From contig OX388328.1 of the NCBI GenBank assembly GCA_947579605.1, positions 11,945,684 through 12,009,683 of the forward strand: DNA of 64,000 nucleotides, read 5' to 3'. The notes beneath the pieces were generated by a model. The model did no database searches, was not told where the DNA came from, and saw only the letters and a program-made list of their open reading frames with translations. The stretch is from Athripsodes cinereus (lineage: Eukaryota > Arthropoda > Insecta > Trichoptera > Leptoceridae). How positions within the stretch are numbered: the first letter of the stretch is position 1; each line of letters opens with the position of its first letter. Positions 1 to 10,344 of the stretch are shown here, piece by piece. Both the position numbers and the translations under genes were made by a program.

Positions 1-480
1 ACTTGTGGATGGACTCACAAAAGGAAGAAGATATAGGTTGATCCAGGTCCAAATCGCAAGAAAACCTTGGTTTCACAAATCGAAATTTAAGAGATCTGAA
101 ATTACTGCCATATTATGTCGAATGCGATTTGGACACTGTAGACTGGACGCTCATCTTTTTAAAATTCAACTTGTTGAAAGTCCATACTGCGAGTGCGGCC
201 TAGACGAGGAGACGCTTGACCATGTTATCCTGGGGTGCCCTATCAGGGATGCGTATGATATTTTTGTTGATGCTCTTCAAAACGATTGCCAGGTCCCCCT
301 GAATATTGAAACATTATTGAGTATGACATCCGATACAGTCCATTTGTCCCTTCTCAAATCAATAAAAGCTAATTTTATTATTCTTTAATCTTCTAACTAT
401 CTTCTCTCTGACAACTTAACAACACTTTGAGACTATTTTTGGCACAAATCATCCTTGTTGGATGCTATGCCACAAGTGAA
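1..480 (+). mobile_element. LINE 3' end: ORF2 C-terminus with Cys/His knuckle
   Basis: The reading frame is open from the window edge to the stop at 386-388. It codes for the C-terminal tail of a non-LTR retrotransposon polymerase. The visible motif is RMRFGHCRLDAHL, then a C-x-C...H...C knuckle (YCECG...LDHVILGCP), typical of the region after the RT or RNase H domain in Jockey/I/R1-like elements. The tail to about 480 carries 'ggatgctatgcc', which recurs at the ends of the copies near 11.9 kb and 31.9 kb. The 5' part lies outside the window. This is a decayed copy, not a host gene. Confidence 0.75.
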
Positions 481-499
481 AAAAAAAATTACTTCAACT

Positions 500-660
500 A
501 CTAAAAAATACGACATTCAGAGTGAAGGTAAACCTCTTCGCTGAATTCAAAATGTAAAATATCTTTTTCGAACATCCGTATTCACAGGACACTCGAAAAC
601 TTACGGAAAAGAGTAGGAGACGATTCTTTATCGGGCGCTCCATGGAATTTATTTATTTCC
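500..660 (+). repeat. Copy of an abundant dispersed repeat (family R270)
   Basis: This matches the 3' half of a repeat seen more than ten times in the window. Shared blocks are 'cattcag', 'ctcttcgctgaatt', 'caggacactcgaaaactta' and 'gggcgctccatgg'. The best copies are near 28.9 kb and 52.3 kb. Confidence 0.7.
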
Positions 661-704
661 AAATGGGTAAATTATATTTTTGAGTAACCTGGTTTTGACT
701 ATGT

Positions 705-965
705 TCTATTTTATTTATTTATTTATTCTTTTTGCACATCATCATTATAAACAGTGTTAACAAAGAAAAATATAAAATTTGAAAAAACTAAAAAACTGCA
801 GTGGCGAGATTATCACTACAAAGTGCCGGTGCCGGCAAACTCCCCTTTCACGACACAAGCTTTTAGTAGCTTACTGTGAAAGGTGTATGAGGTTGTATTT
901 GGGTTTATAACAAAAACCCAGATACCTATCTTTAAAAAAAAAGTAATTTCTTCCATCTAACCACT
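705..965 (+). repeat. SINE-2 family copy (rearranged)
   Basis: This shares 'tgcacatcatca', 'gcagtggcgagattatcac', 'ccggcaaactcccctttcac' and the end 'atttcttccatctaacca' with the fuller copy at 1310-1610, but the blocks are in a different relative orientation. It looks like a recombinant or internally inverted copy. It and its neighbour form an inverted pair about 350 bp apart. Confidence 0.6.
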
Positions 966-1309
966 CTTTCAAATTCTACTTATAAAAATTACGAACTAAA
1001 AATTGTTTAACTATTGAACGGAACAAAGACAACGTACGTATGTCTTTAATAACAGTGCAACTATTACTTTCTGTTGTGTTTTTAAAGCATAATAATTTAT
1101 ATATAGCAAAATTACAGAAATGGAGATTTCTCGAATATAAAACATTTCTACTCGTTGTGTTAATTAACTGAACAGTCGATATCCATAATAAAAGATTCAT
1201 TCAATTTAACTTAATATTTGAAAACTTATATACTTATTGGACATAGCATTGTGTACTCCTTGTCTTGTATAATATTTTATTGGGTTGGATATGTATGTCG
1301 ATGGCTAAT

Positions 1310-1610
1310 TTTTTTTTTTTTTTTGAAAAAAGATGTATCTGGGTTTTTTGTTATAAACCCAAATACAACCTTATACACCTTTCACAGTAAGCTACTAAAA
1401 GCTTGTGTCGTGAAAGGGGAGTTTGCCGGCACCTGGTATCGAACCACGGACCCCATGTTCACGAGGCCGAGACTCTACCTCCAAGCTACCGACGAACTCT
1501 TGCACATCATCATTCACATAACAAATAAAATAAAGCAATATACACAAGAAAAAATGTGATGATGTGCAGTGGCGAGATTATCACTATATAGTGATTTCTT
1601 CCATCTAACC
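1310..1610 (-). repeat. SINE-2: tRNA-derived SINE, near full length
   Basis: On the minus strand the head reads 'gtcggtagcttggaggtag' ... 'gtggttcgataccaggt'. This resembles a tRNA with an A-box-like and a B-box-like (GTTCGATAC) element. A body follows with 'gccggcaaactcccctttc', ending in a T/A-rich tail. The 5' flank carries the hairpin 'gatgatgtgca...tgcacatcatc'. Other copies or pieces are near 0.8, 3.9, 11.2, 40.4 and 44.2 kb. That it is an RNA polymerase III-type SINE is inference from the B-box. Confidence 0.65.
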
Positions 1611-1619
1611 ACGTTTAAA

Positions 1620-2125
1620 GCACAGAAGACACATGTCCACATTTGACAGTTTAGAGAAAACAGGTTTTGAAAGTTTGAGATTCTTAATTAATTCACTAAC
1701 TTCAAATTAATGCAGAAGGTGTTGAAAATCATAATCTTTGTCCTTTTTTAATGTCATTTATTACTTATTTTTTACTATATTTTTAACCAGAATGCCAAGA
1801 ATTAGCATTTTTAGATGATGGTCATGGACATGTGTTTGGAAGTGTGTGCGACTTTTGGGATGCGTTTATACGTGCACAGATGACACAATATGTCCGTCCT
1901 AAATGAACATGTGTTTTTTAGAATCTTCATATCTTTTGTGACATGTTACATCTATGCACAAAACAAAGTGAATTTGTGGACATGTGACATTTGGTTTTTA
2001 CTAAATATTTCGATAATGATATTAAGATTGTTGGTAATATTTAATCAGGACATAGATGGCGTTGCAACCGATCTTGTACATGTATTAACTCATTTTACCT
2101 AAAAAGTGGACATGTGTCTTCTGTG
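1620..2125. other. Intergenic stretch, no gene seen
   Basis: AT-rich sequence with no coding signal. 'cacatgtccac' near 1631 recurs in inverted form as 'gtggacatgtg' near 2106, and 'tttaaagcacagaagacac' near 1614 is inverted at 2110-2131. The whole stretch is therefore flanked by about 25-bp inverted repeats and may itself be a MITE-like element of about 520 bp. Confidence 0.4.
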
Positions 2126-2139
2126 CTTTAAACCATCGA

Positions 2140-2320
2140 TATATTGAAATAATAAAACAAATGTTTTATTCTACTAATGGTTTATTATGTGAGAGAGACG
2201 TCTTTCGTCTGATGAGGACATTGTCAATCTGATTGACAATGTCCTAATCAGACAAAAGACGTCTCTCTCACATAATAAACCATTAGTAGAATAAAACATT
2301 TGTTTTATTATTTCGATATG
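2140..2320. repeat. Long near-perfect palindrome (foldback MITE)
   Basis: The left arm 'aataataaaacaaatg'...'gacattgtcaatc' is followed directly by its reverse complement, 'tgattgacaatgtc'...'catttgttttattatt'. The two arms are about 90 bp each with almost no loop. This is the form of a foldback or MITE-type DNA element. No coding capacity. Confidence 0.8.
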
Positions 2321-2407
2321 GAATTCTACTACCTAAACACCGACACAGTGAATACATCGATATATTGTTTGTAGTCTGCTCTTGATTGAATGAATAAACA
2401 AATTCAT

Positions 2408-2445
2408 ATAAAAGTTTGGGACTAGCTCGATATGTGTAACTCGTC
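2408..2445 (+). repeat. SINE-1 3' end fragment
   Basis: 'aaagtttgggactagctcg' is the terminal block of the SINE-1 family, full copies of which lie at 8215-8420 and 58923-59130. Only the 3' tail is present here. Confidence 0.6.
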
Positions 2446-2449
2446 TATA

Positions 2450-2930
2450 ATAATTATATGTGTTACATTACGTTATTAACAAAAACTCCTAAATCAAAGT
2501 GTAAAAAGAGGTATCAATCAATTCTAGGAGACAAAAAAAATTCCTTAAGCAATCATGAACAAAAAACACCATCTTTCTAAAATTTTACAAAACACAAAAT
2601 GCCCACTTGTAACATTGTATTTCAATCTTTCATCTGCTCTCTCATTGGCAAAAGAAAGTCTTCTTATTCGCCCCCTAACACCTCCTCAAGGGGTGCACCA
2701 CCCCCTGCTGGAGACTCCCTGAACCCTTCCAAAGAAATGCTGTACAAATATGTTTAAGACAATACCTACAGTGGAAAATTCTGATAAATGAAGAATTGTA
2801 AAATGTATAAATTCATCAAGATACGTACCGTTATTGTTTAGTTTTCGTTTTTCTTTTTGTTCATGTTTATTTTTTATAATATATACATTTGTTCAAGAAA
2901 AATAACAGCTTTACATATAAATACAATATA
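2450..2930. other. Intergenic stretch, no gene seen
   Basis: AT-rich with one GC-richer stretch (2665-2730, 'cccctaacacctcctcaag'). No open frame with domain character and no splice-site pair around a plausible exon. Confidence 0.5.
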
Positions 2931-3100
2931 CATTAAGGGTTGCACCCTCTCTTACCCATGAATGTTGCAGGAATGTCAATTATCATGTCATCCATACTCT
3001 TCATGCAAATTCTTCTCAAGGAAGGGCTCAAGGTTTGCCTGAAGGGCTTTCCCCGACAAAATCCTCCCCAAAATTAAATACAACCGTTAATGTCCACCGA
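2930..3100 (+). repeat. Dispersed repeat, second copy near 62.8 kb
   Basis: 'attaagggtt', 'cttcatgcaaattcttctc', 'cctgaagggctt' and 'aaattaaatacaaccgttaa' recur in order at 62808-62970. The family is unidentified and probably the 3' part of a retroelement. Confidence 0.65.
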
Positions 3101-3439
3101 CTCCATTGTTTTACAAAAGAACTTAAAATTAACTTACAGTTACGTATTTACTACGTACTAGTTGTTTGCCTAAATTATACAAAATATCTTAAGACTAGAT
3201 TGAAGTTCTTTAAACTAGTTGCATTACATAGCCACAATCAATTACACAAGCAGTTTCTTCTAAGCGTAGTGTATAATATGTTTAGTATATCTGTAATCAT
3301 AAAAGAAATTGATCATTACATGCACAACACACACAGCAAATGAAAGTGGTAGGAAAATCACACGTTAGGATCCAGTCATTCTCTCTTTCTGTGTTTGACA
3401 AAAATTACATATATTTTGCAGCAAAATCTGAGTTGGGGT

Positions 3440-3720
3440 GTCAAGAGACTTGTTCTAGGTATTCAGACCGACGAACCCGAGGCTCGCCGTTACCGGAGTC
3501 GTTGCAGAAACGTTTCCCTCCCCAAGGGACATCCCACCCAGACCTAATACTCTCCACCAAAGGAGACAGGGCCTTGTCGAATAGACAAAAATCACTTAAT
3601 ACTTTGCGATAAACTCGCCCTCTGTATATTGATTGCATGTCTCTTGAATGTATACCTTTTATGTAATTATTATTGTAATCAATGTTCAGTACAGAAAAAA
3701 TAAATAAATAAACACCATGT
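3440..3720 (+). repeat. Retroelement-like 3' tail repeat
   Basis: The stretch ends in 'gataaactcgccctctgtat', then an AT-rich segment and 'aaataaataaataaac'. The same tail recurs near 7010-7110, 35030-35125 and 62640-62715 (plus) and 57095-57185 (minus). The 5' part (3440-3600) is GC-richer and could be decayed coding sequence, but I recognise no domain. Confidence 0.5.
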
Positions 3721-3829
3721 ACAATATTTAGAATCTACATAGATCCTTATATACATTTTAACTACTATTACTATATGATAACGGGGTAGCCAGCGGAATA
3801 ACTGTAAGTAATAAAGGTGCAACGTGTTT

Positions 3830-4080
3830 CTCTAAGGTGCCAATAAAATGAGGTATTGTCTCGGCCTCAAGTACAAATGTGTGCGGTTTGATTCCAGATA
3901 TCAACAAACTTCCCTTTCGCAACACAAGCTTTTATATACCTCACCACTGCTAAATTGTAGATTAAAATAGTTTTATAGATTCGAACAACACTTGCAGTTT
4001 ATAGGAGATTCTCAAACATAAAGGATAGAATGGGAGACCTACTCTCTACCGGAGACTCCAGGAGGTAATTTATTATGTTT
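3830..4080 (+). repeat. Degenerate SINE-2 piece and R270 end
   Basis: 'aaacttccctttcgcaacac' at 3907-3926 is a diverged SINE-2 body. 'ggagacctactctctaccgg' near 4030 matches the R270 3' end. Both are heavily mutated. Confidence 0.45.
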
Positions 4081-4435
4081 ATGTGCAGCAAAAATCTACC
4101 CTTCGTGTATTTCTCCCTCCCCTTTTCAACGTAGGCGGATAGAAAGAAGGATTCACCAGAAAGAAGGAAGTGTGGGGGGGAAGATAGGGAGTTGTAAGAA
4201 GATGAAGAAGACGTGGTACAATAAGAATAAGAATTAGAAGAAGATAAATTACTTTTAAGATGGTTGAATTTACCTATGTACTCAACAGTGTCGTATCACT
4301 ATCTTCCATAAAAGTACTTAAAAGAAACTTTACTAGTGAAAAATAGCCGAATCAATTTTTTTTTAATTATTAACATAACATTACCACATTACTATATAAT
4401 ATATGATTAATTCACAAATATCGAGTTAAAATAAA
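4080..4435. other. Purine-rich and AT-rich filler
   Basis: There is an (AAG)n-like purine tract at 4140-4250. No gene seen. Confidence 0.5.
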
Positions 4436-4580
4436 CACGTTTTCTTCTTCCTGTGCCATGTCAGGTCCCCCGACGTTGGCGATCACTCCGGCGAAAACCT
4501 CCCTGTGCTGCTCTGAACAGGTCATCCACCGTCCTCATTGCGGTTCGCTCTCTAATGTTGCGCAGTTAGGACATCTTTCA
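4436..4580 (-). mobile_element. LINE C-terminal fragment
   Basis: The minus strand reads RTAMRTVDDLFRAAQGGFRR...GT-stop, the usual end of an RTE-like LINE polymerase (compare the related tail at 59765-60075). Only about 45 codons remain. Confidence 0.65.
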
Positions 4581-4679
4581 AAATAAGCACTAAAATTTTT
4601 AATTTCTACAAAGATGCTCAAACATTAAAATTTCTTCCCCCCGTCTTCCAATTTTCAAAATTGTACCTATAGGAATTTA

Positions 4680-5080
4680 AAATGTTTCAAAAATACTCGG
4701 TTTACTTAACGAATATTTTCTTGCAGTACCTTTTTCTACAATATTTGTACCGACTATTGTTTATGTCAAAATGGTATAGGACTTTGAAATATTTCAAAAA
4801 CTCCTCAATTTTCTTAAAGAATTTTACTCGAATTATTAAGTATCCGACACTTTATCTGACCACTGATATTGTCAATTTTTTTATATTATATAATAAGCTA
4901 GCGGGCCGCGGTATGTGCATGGCTGATACGATGGCCAGATGGACTTTAAAGAGTCAAAAGGAGTAATGTTTTTAAACATTATATTGAGCGCAGCATCAAG
5001 TGACAAAAAAGAAGAAATAGCATCATATAATATATAGGCACTTCTTCTCCTTGGGCACTTATTAGTATCAAACGGTGGTG
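4680..5080. other. AT-rich stretch without a gene
   Basis: The open frame at 4682-4966 is Phe/Tyr/Leu-rich with AT-driven codons and shows no domain. I treat it as chance. Confidence 0.5.
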
Positions 5081-5084
5081 AGTC

Positions 5085-5300
5085 TACGTTTCTTGTTTTA
5101 TTTCACCGCTTGATTCTCTCAAGTGGATCCTCATGAGAGGCATTGCAGTTCCGCATGTCTTGTCTCACTTCTTCACACCATTTGCACTTTGGCCTCTTGC
5201 CGGTAACCTCGATACATTGTGATTTATTGCCTACATACTCAGGTGGTCTCCTGGCCACGTGACAATATCATCGCAATCTGCTCTCCTGTAACTTATTGAG
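5085..5300 (-). mobile_element. LINE C-terminal fragment (family with VGNK...VTGKRP)
   Basis: This is the reverse complement of the sequence at 7190-7400: 'gtaggcaa', 'cgaggttaccggcaagaggc', 'gagaccacctgagtatgtag'. It is the basic C-terminal tail of an RTE-like LINE, inverted relative to the 7.1 kb copy. Confidence 0.7.
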
Positions 5301-6014
5301 ATATCGCAGAATAAATTATCATATATATTTAGCTATATCACTCCACATCCCTTATGGATTTGAGAAAAATGAGAACAAAGGTATCTTTAAAAATAAGATC
5401 AATTTAAAAAGCGTATCTCCGTCACTGCTATTACGTTTGCAAGGGTGATGTGGGGGTGAGTTTGAACAATTTAAGAAGAGACCAACCCCAGCCTGGTAGA
5501 AATTATTTTCTTTGTATTATTTTAAGCGCTCAGAGCTTTTATCTTTCAGTAGTACATAGCTTTATAATATATAACAGTAGTTGTAAATGGTGATTAAAAT
5601 ACATAATTAAGCTTCATGTTCCAACTTCCGCCCATCAATTAATGTGCATGGTGGTGTGTTTTATGGGGGGTAAACAGCGAATTAATTTAATTTGCACGTG
5701 TAGAATGAACAAAACAACGAAGAAAACAGTGTTTAGATGAAAGAGATTGCTGAAAAGCGTTCTGATAATCTTCGCACTCTATATTTTGCATATTTTTTCT
5801 TTGACAGAAAAATAGCATTTGAACATTTAATTTTGTAACCGGGTTAGTTGGAAGACATCGCAGACGCAACAGACTGTTATTTTTATGATACTTTGTATTG
5901 GTTTGAAAAATTGATTCCAAAAGTGAAGAATAAAATAAGTAAGTAAATCTTTATTTCCTGAAAATGATCTCAACAACCAGACAAAAAGTTGTAATGTTAT
6001 TAATTTATTAATAA
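5300..6014. other. No gene seen
   Basis: AT-rich spacer. Short frames on the minus strand near 5690-6060 are aromatic-rich, overlap the LINE ORF beginning at 6015, and have no domain. Confidence 0.5.
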
Positions 6015-6644
6015 AACAAGATAAACCAAAAACATGCCAAAACAAACCAAGCCAAACCGGAAACAATACAACACATAGTTTCGGGTTGTTCTACTCTCAC
6101 TCAAACTGAATATACTAATAGACATAATCATGTCGCAAAAATAATACATCAAAATTTAGCAATTAAACATAATCTATTAAACTCACAAAATGTAATTCCT
6201 TATAATAAATACAACCCGGAACCGGTTTTAGAAAATCAAAGTTACAGGTTCTATTATGATAAAACAATAATAACAGATAGACAAATACATCATAATAGAC
6301 CCGATTTAGTATTACATGATAAACGTAATAAAATAACGTACCTAATAGACATCGCTGTCCCAAATACACATAATATACAAACAACCGTTGCAGAAAAAAT
6401 ACGTAAATATACAGCACTAGCAGGAGAAATAAAAAAAAATTGGCATTCTAGGTCCGTTTATATAATACCTTTAGTCATGTCAGCTACAGGGGTAACTCCG
6501 AAATCTTTAATAAATAATTTACAAAAAATAGATTTACCGGTTAATTTGTACATTAAAATTCAAAAATCCATTATAATAAACACTTGTAATATTGTAAAAA
6601 AGTTTCTGAACACAGATATTTCAGGCACAATGCTGGTATTTTGA
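6015..6644 (+). mobile_element. LINE ORF, C-terminal part with restriction-like-endonuclease-type motif
   Basis: The frame is open without interruption from the stop at 6012-6014 to the TGA at 6642-6644, about 209 codons. It has no early ATG, so it is a 5'-truncated coding sequence. In order I see: ETIQHIVSGCSTL with a following RH (the Cys/His element after the RT domain), HHNRPDLVLHD, then YLIDIAVP, and EKIRKYTALAGEIKKNW. A PD...(D/E)-x-A pattern in this setting is typical of the endonuclease tail of R2/R4/NeSL-type LINEs. The clade is inferred. The intact frame suggests a fairly young copy. A 3' UTR probably runs to about 6800, where a foldback follows. Confidence 0.75.
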
Positions 6645-6809
6645 ACCCGCGTTCTGAGCCTAATCCTTTGATATCCTGTATATCTGGATAGGTGAATTTT
6701 TCCCGGCATTAGACTGTTAAGTTTTTGTGTGACCATGACTGATCATATGGAGACTTATCTGGTTGTATAATGCTGAAAAGTGTGGATGGCTATTCTGCCG
6801 CCACGTATT

Positions 6810-6965
6810 CTACTGTTGACTTTATTTATTTGTGAGGCGGCTTTCATGAGCTTCCGCTCTCATCATCAGCCAAAAGTAAAGGCAATCGCTGTATACCCTC
6901 TATACAACTTTACTTTTGCCAGACAATGAGAGCGGAAGCTCATGAAAACTGGCTTGCAAAGTCAG
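6810..6965. repeat. Foldback element (family with 'gagcttccgctctcat')
   Basis: 'catgagcttccgctctcat' and 'atgagagcggaagctcatg' form the arms of a hairpin, with 'caaaagtaaa' and 'tttacttttg' inside. The same arm sequence occurs in the larger palindrome at 55776-55950 and as a single arm near 7302-7330. Confidence 0.7.
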
Positions 6966-7139
6966 TTCCTACTGTGACAACAATTTCGGGTTACTTGGAA
7001 GAGATCGCGTCATTGCGATAAACTCACTCTCTGTATATTGATTGAATGCATTTCTCAAAAAAAAAAACAACAATTAATGTATTGTGATCAATGTAGGTAC
7101 AGTTAAAATAGTGAAATCGAAGCATTTTTAGGAAATTCG

Positions 7140-7535
7140 TAGAAAGGTGCTCTTCGATTGGCAGTATACGGGAGAAGAGATTGCAATGATATGGCCATGT
7201 GGCTAGGAGACCACCTGAGTATGTAGGCAACAAAGCACCATGTATCGAGGTTACCGGCAAGAGGCCAAGAGGAAGGCCAAAGCGCAGATGGCGTGAAGAG
7301 CCGGCTTTCAAGAGCTTCCGCTCTCATCGTCAGGCAACATGCAGAAGTGCAATGTTTCCCATGAGGATGCACTCGACAGAACCAGGTGGCGAAATAAAAC
7401 AAGAGAGGCAGACCTCACCACCATGTGGGACTCATAAGAAGTACCCAAGGAGAAAAAGAAGTGCTCCTCGATTGGAACAACAGAATCGCTATTCAGATTG
7501 GGGGGTTGAGGAAGAAAAAGATGAAGGATACTGAA
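7140..7535 (+). mobile_element. LINE C-terminal fragment
   Basis: The frame reads ARRPPEYVGNKAPCIEVTG and KRPRGRPKRRWREE, the basic tail of RTE-like LINE polymerases. It is interrupted near 7300 by a foldback arm ('ggctttcaagagcttccgc'). It continues with sequence that is also found inverted at 12385-12470. Decayed copy. Confidence 0.7.
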
Positions 7536-7739
7536 AACCACTTATTTAATATTTATAAATATACACAACATAAGATATAAGAAAAGGGGGTAGAATCAGG
7601 GGTGAAAATGACATGTGGATTCTTGGGTAGGTGATGAATGTTATATCGATGGAAAACTTTTTACTATAGGTTTATGCATTAATTGTTTAATTGAATTTAT
7701 AGTTTATTTATCCATTGAAAATGTCTACAATGTCTTGTA

Positions 7740-7865
7740 CTACGAGTTCTACTATTATTCCATCACGGCATATCCCACAAGTGAAGCAGTCAGTGGACTA
7801 ACTGTATATTATAAACATGCAGATTATCCTCTCCATGCCAATAAAAAAAAATGCTGAATCTAGGT
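7740..7865 (+). repeat. R270 repeat, 5' part
   Basis: 'ccatcacggcatatcccaca', 'gaagcagtcagtggactaac' and 'ctccatgccaataaaa' match the 5' half of the R270 family (best copy 52272-52512). Confidence 0.65.
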
Positions 7866-8214
7866 ACATTTTTATGTTTATAAGCCATTCATCCGTTTGC
7901 GAGCGATCAGGGCAAACTATGTAACTATATTTAAATAGTTTTCTAAACCAGCAAATACAATATTGGAAACTATAATAATTATGGTGTAACGATAACAATA
8001 ATAATACCTATGTGTTTATCAAAGCAGCGAACCATTCGCTACTGTTAAACGGATGGTTTGAGTCCATGATAATTTTCAGACACCACCCAAGTTGAAAGCT
8101 TATAAAATTGTAACATAGGTGGCAGTAAAGTTCATGAATTGCGAAATATTAATTATTTGATTCAATTTACCTACTACAATAATATCTAACATGACATAAC
8201 ACGTATCCAAAATT

Positions 8215-8420
8215 TACACATATTGAGCTAGTCCCAAACTTAGAAATGAATCTTGTATTATGGGTGTTAACGCAACGATACACATATATATGTAACACCT
8301 AGAGTCCAGACCCAGGACAATTTGAAAAAGGTCATACTTCAATCTGCCCTGGCCGGGAATCGAACCCGGGACCTTGTTACTCAAAGGCAAGAACGTTACC
8401 TCCGCGCCACACCGGCCGCG
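8215..8420 (-). repeat. SINE-1: tRNA-derived SINE, full length
   Basis: The minus strand starts 'ggccggtgtggcgcggaggt' (A-box-like) and has 'gggttcgattcccggccagg' (B-box). It then has a body with 'ttgtcctgggtc' and the end 'agtttgggactagctc'. The tRNA-like part resembles a glutamate/alanine-type tRNA, but it is not a functional tRNA gene because the 3' half of the cloverleaf is fused to a non-tRNA body. Relatives lie at 2.4, 42.6, 51.0, 57.0 and 58.9 kb. Confidence 0.8.
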
Positions 8421-8539
8421 TCTATATACTATATTTTGCGAAAATGTCATCAACGAAGAATTTCTGGATATTCGAGTGCCCTAAACATGACAGATCGGAA
8501 TTCCTAGATAAACTTGTGGAGGAATATTTCGTCCGTCTT

Positions 8540-8935
8540 CTGACTAACTGTCGTATCTGACATTTTTGGCGAAAACGAGTTATTATCACCAATGTGTATT
8601 TATATGTGCCCCGCATGTTCTCACTGAAGATCACACCTGTACCTGTTACCGTTATCCTGGAACAGATCTTTCTGATTTGTTGTCGTATTTACGAATTATT
8701 CTAAATAAAATGTGTTATATTATTATCTACTAATTCCTCAAAATTTCATCACAAAAATGATTCTGAGATATATAAGAATATGTACAAATAAAATAATGTA
8801 ATATATTTACACTGTATCATATAACTAGGAGAGACGAAAATATGCACGACAAAACACAAAAAACGCCCTCCTGAACAATTTACATTTAGGCAGATACGAC
8901 TGTTAGTCAGAAGAGGGACGATATTACATATACCT
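8540..8935. repeat. Inverted-repeat pair around 'gatacgacagttagtcaga'
   Basis: A block near 8545-8583 (minus) recurs in inverted form at 8888-8926, as 'cagatacgactgttagtcag' followed by 'aagagggacgat'. A third copy lies at 17565-17602. The spacing suggests a MITE of about 390 bp or two solo ends. Confidence 0.5.
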
Positions 8936-8939
8936 ACCC

Positions 8940-9105
8940 TTAAAAATAAGAACAAGGTTTAGAGCCCTTTCCAATTATTTTTTATTCATTTTTTCAACAC
9001 ATATAGATAACTATGAAGTTATAATTTAAATAAAAAAAAGAAGTTAAATACAATATGTAAAGTTTTATTTCTATTAAGAATTTACGTTATTTTCCTTAAA
9101 ATAAA
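8940..9105. other. AT-rich spacer
   Basis: No feature seen. Confidence 0.4.
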
Positions 9106-9109
9106 AATA

Positions 9110-9615
9110 CAGCCGCTTATTTGGGACAAATCTCTTAGAACAGAAACCAAGCCAAGAAACCAATCGTAAATTTATATGTTTAGTTGGGACAACATTCCGC
9201 TTAATTGGGACAGTAAATTAAAGAACACAGCACATATTATGTTACACATATTCTCAAGAAAAAAATATGTACAAAGAAATGTTACAAAAACAAAATACAG
9301 ACTATTGTTGACACATTTTTGCATTGAATTAAATTGTAGGTATCTACCCATTTATTTTTTTAATTAGGATTTTTTTTTCTTAAAAGTTTATATTGCATAT
9401 TTGTAATTTATTTGATAATTTATATTATCTATAGGTATGTAATTTACAGTTTCCAAGTGTTCATAAAATAAAATAATTGAAAAAAATATGCATTGTTTAA
9501 TTTTATGTGTGTATTACTGGTTTATAAATGTGAATTTCGCTTAATTGGGACAGCCGCTTAATTGGGACAAAATGCCCAAGTCCCGATGTGTCCCAATTAA
9601 GCGAAATCGACTGAA
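9110..9615. mobile_element. Pogo/Tigger-like non-autonomous DNA transposon
   Basis: The left end is 'cagccgcttatttgggacaa' and the right end is 'gtcccaattaagcgaaatcg' then 'actg'. Together with internal 'cgcttaattgggacag' repeats this forms inverted CAG...CTG ends with the CGCTTA-ATTGGGAC core seen in pogo/Tigger-type Tc1-mariner relatives. There is no transposase frame, so it would depend on an enzyme supplied elsewhere. The exact ends and a TA target duplication are not clear. Confidence 0.6.
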
Positions 9616-9734
9616 TATAAACTCATCATCACATTTTAGCTTGTATCTTTATTTGAGTATTCTAGCACTTAGTACCTTATTCAAAATGGTAGGTATTAAT
9701 TTATTAATAGGCAAACGCAAGTTTTCTTAACTTC

Positions 9735-10076
9735 ATCATCATCTCTGTCGGTCCCTCAATCCTGAGGATCGTGACCATCATGCCCCGTTCTGTAAACCAT
9801 CTGTCTCCATGTTGAGCGATCCTCCGCCATGTGTAAGGCCCCGTGTAGTGAGTTCTGTGTGGTCTCCTTAATTTGGTCGCTCCATCTTATTGGCACTCTG
9901 CCCCTTCCCCTCCTCCCTTCTACAACCCCAGTCATAATTACTTTTTCCAGGTTGTCATGCTCTCTTCTTGCAATGTGCCCGAAATATCGAAAAACGCGCT
10001 GTCTGCAAATCGTTGAGAGTCGCGCCGAAATGTTAAGCTCCCTGGGGATGGACTCATTCTTATCATATTGCACCAA
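9735..10076 (-). mobile_element. LINE C-terminal fragment (family with GHIARREHDNLEK)
   Basis: The minus strand codes for RVFRYFGHIARREHDNLEK, then VEGRRGRGRVPIRWSDQIKE and DRSTWRQMV. This is the classic RTE-like LINE tail. A related, more decayed copy is on the plus strand at 25840-26170. The downstream (lower) end carries 'gatgatgaag', a common 3' tail for this group. Confidence 0.8.
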
Positions 10077-10077
10077 T

Positions 10078-10200
10078 AAGTTTAGAAATTCATCATGGGT
10101 GGCCTACCCAATCGCTGAACTGAATATTTTCTCTAACGTAATATTTAACGGATACCCGCCTTTTACAGGTAATTCAAAAAGTAACAGAAAAGAGAGGAAA
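10078..10200 (+). repeat. R270 repeat fragment
   Basis: 'catcatgggtggcctaccca', 'atcgctgaa' and 'cgccttttacagg' match R270. Confidence 0.55.
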
Positions 10201-10344
10201 CACTATTCCCAGCTGTACACTACAGAGAGATGAATTATTAATACTTAAATTATCACCGACATGTTCATTTTATAAATTTGCCTCGTGGCAATTTCCACCG
10301 GTTGCAAATAGAGTGCAATAATTGATTTATGGGCCAAATATAAC

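Noticed and set aside
4682..4966. 94-codon open frame rich in Phe/Tyr/Leu
   Set aside because: Composition follows AT-rich DNA; no domain, no splice or promoter context.
8340..8420. tRNA-like sequence on the minus strand
   Set aside because: Same reason; SINE-1 head.
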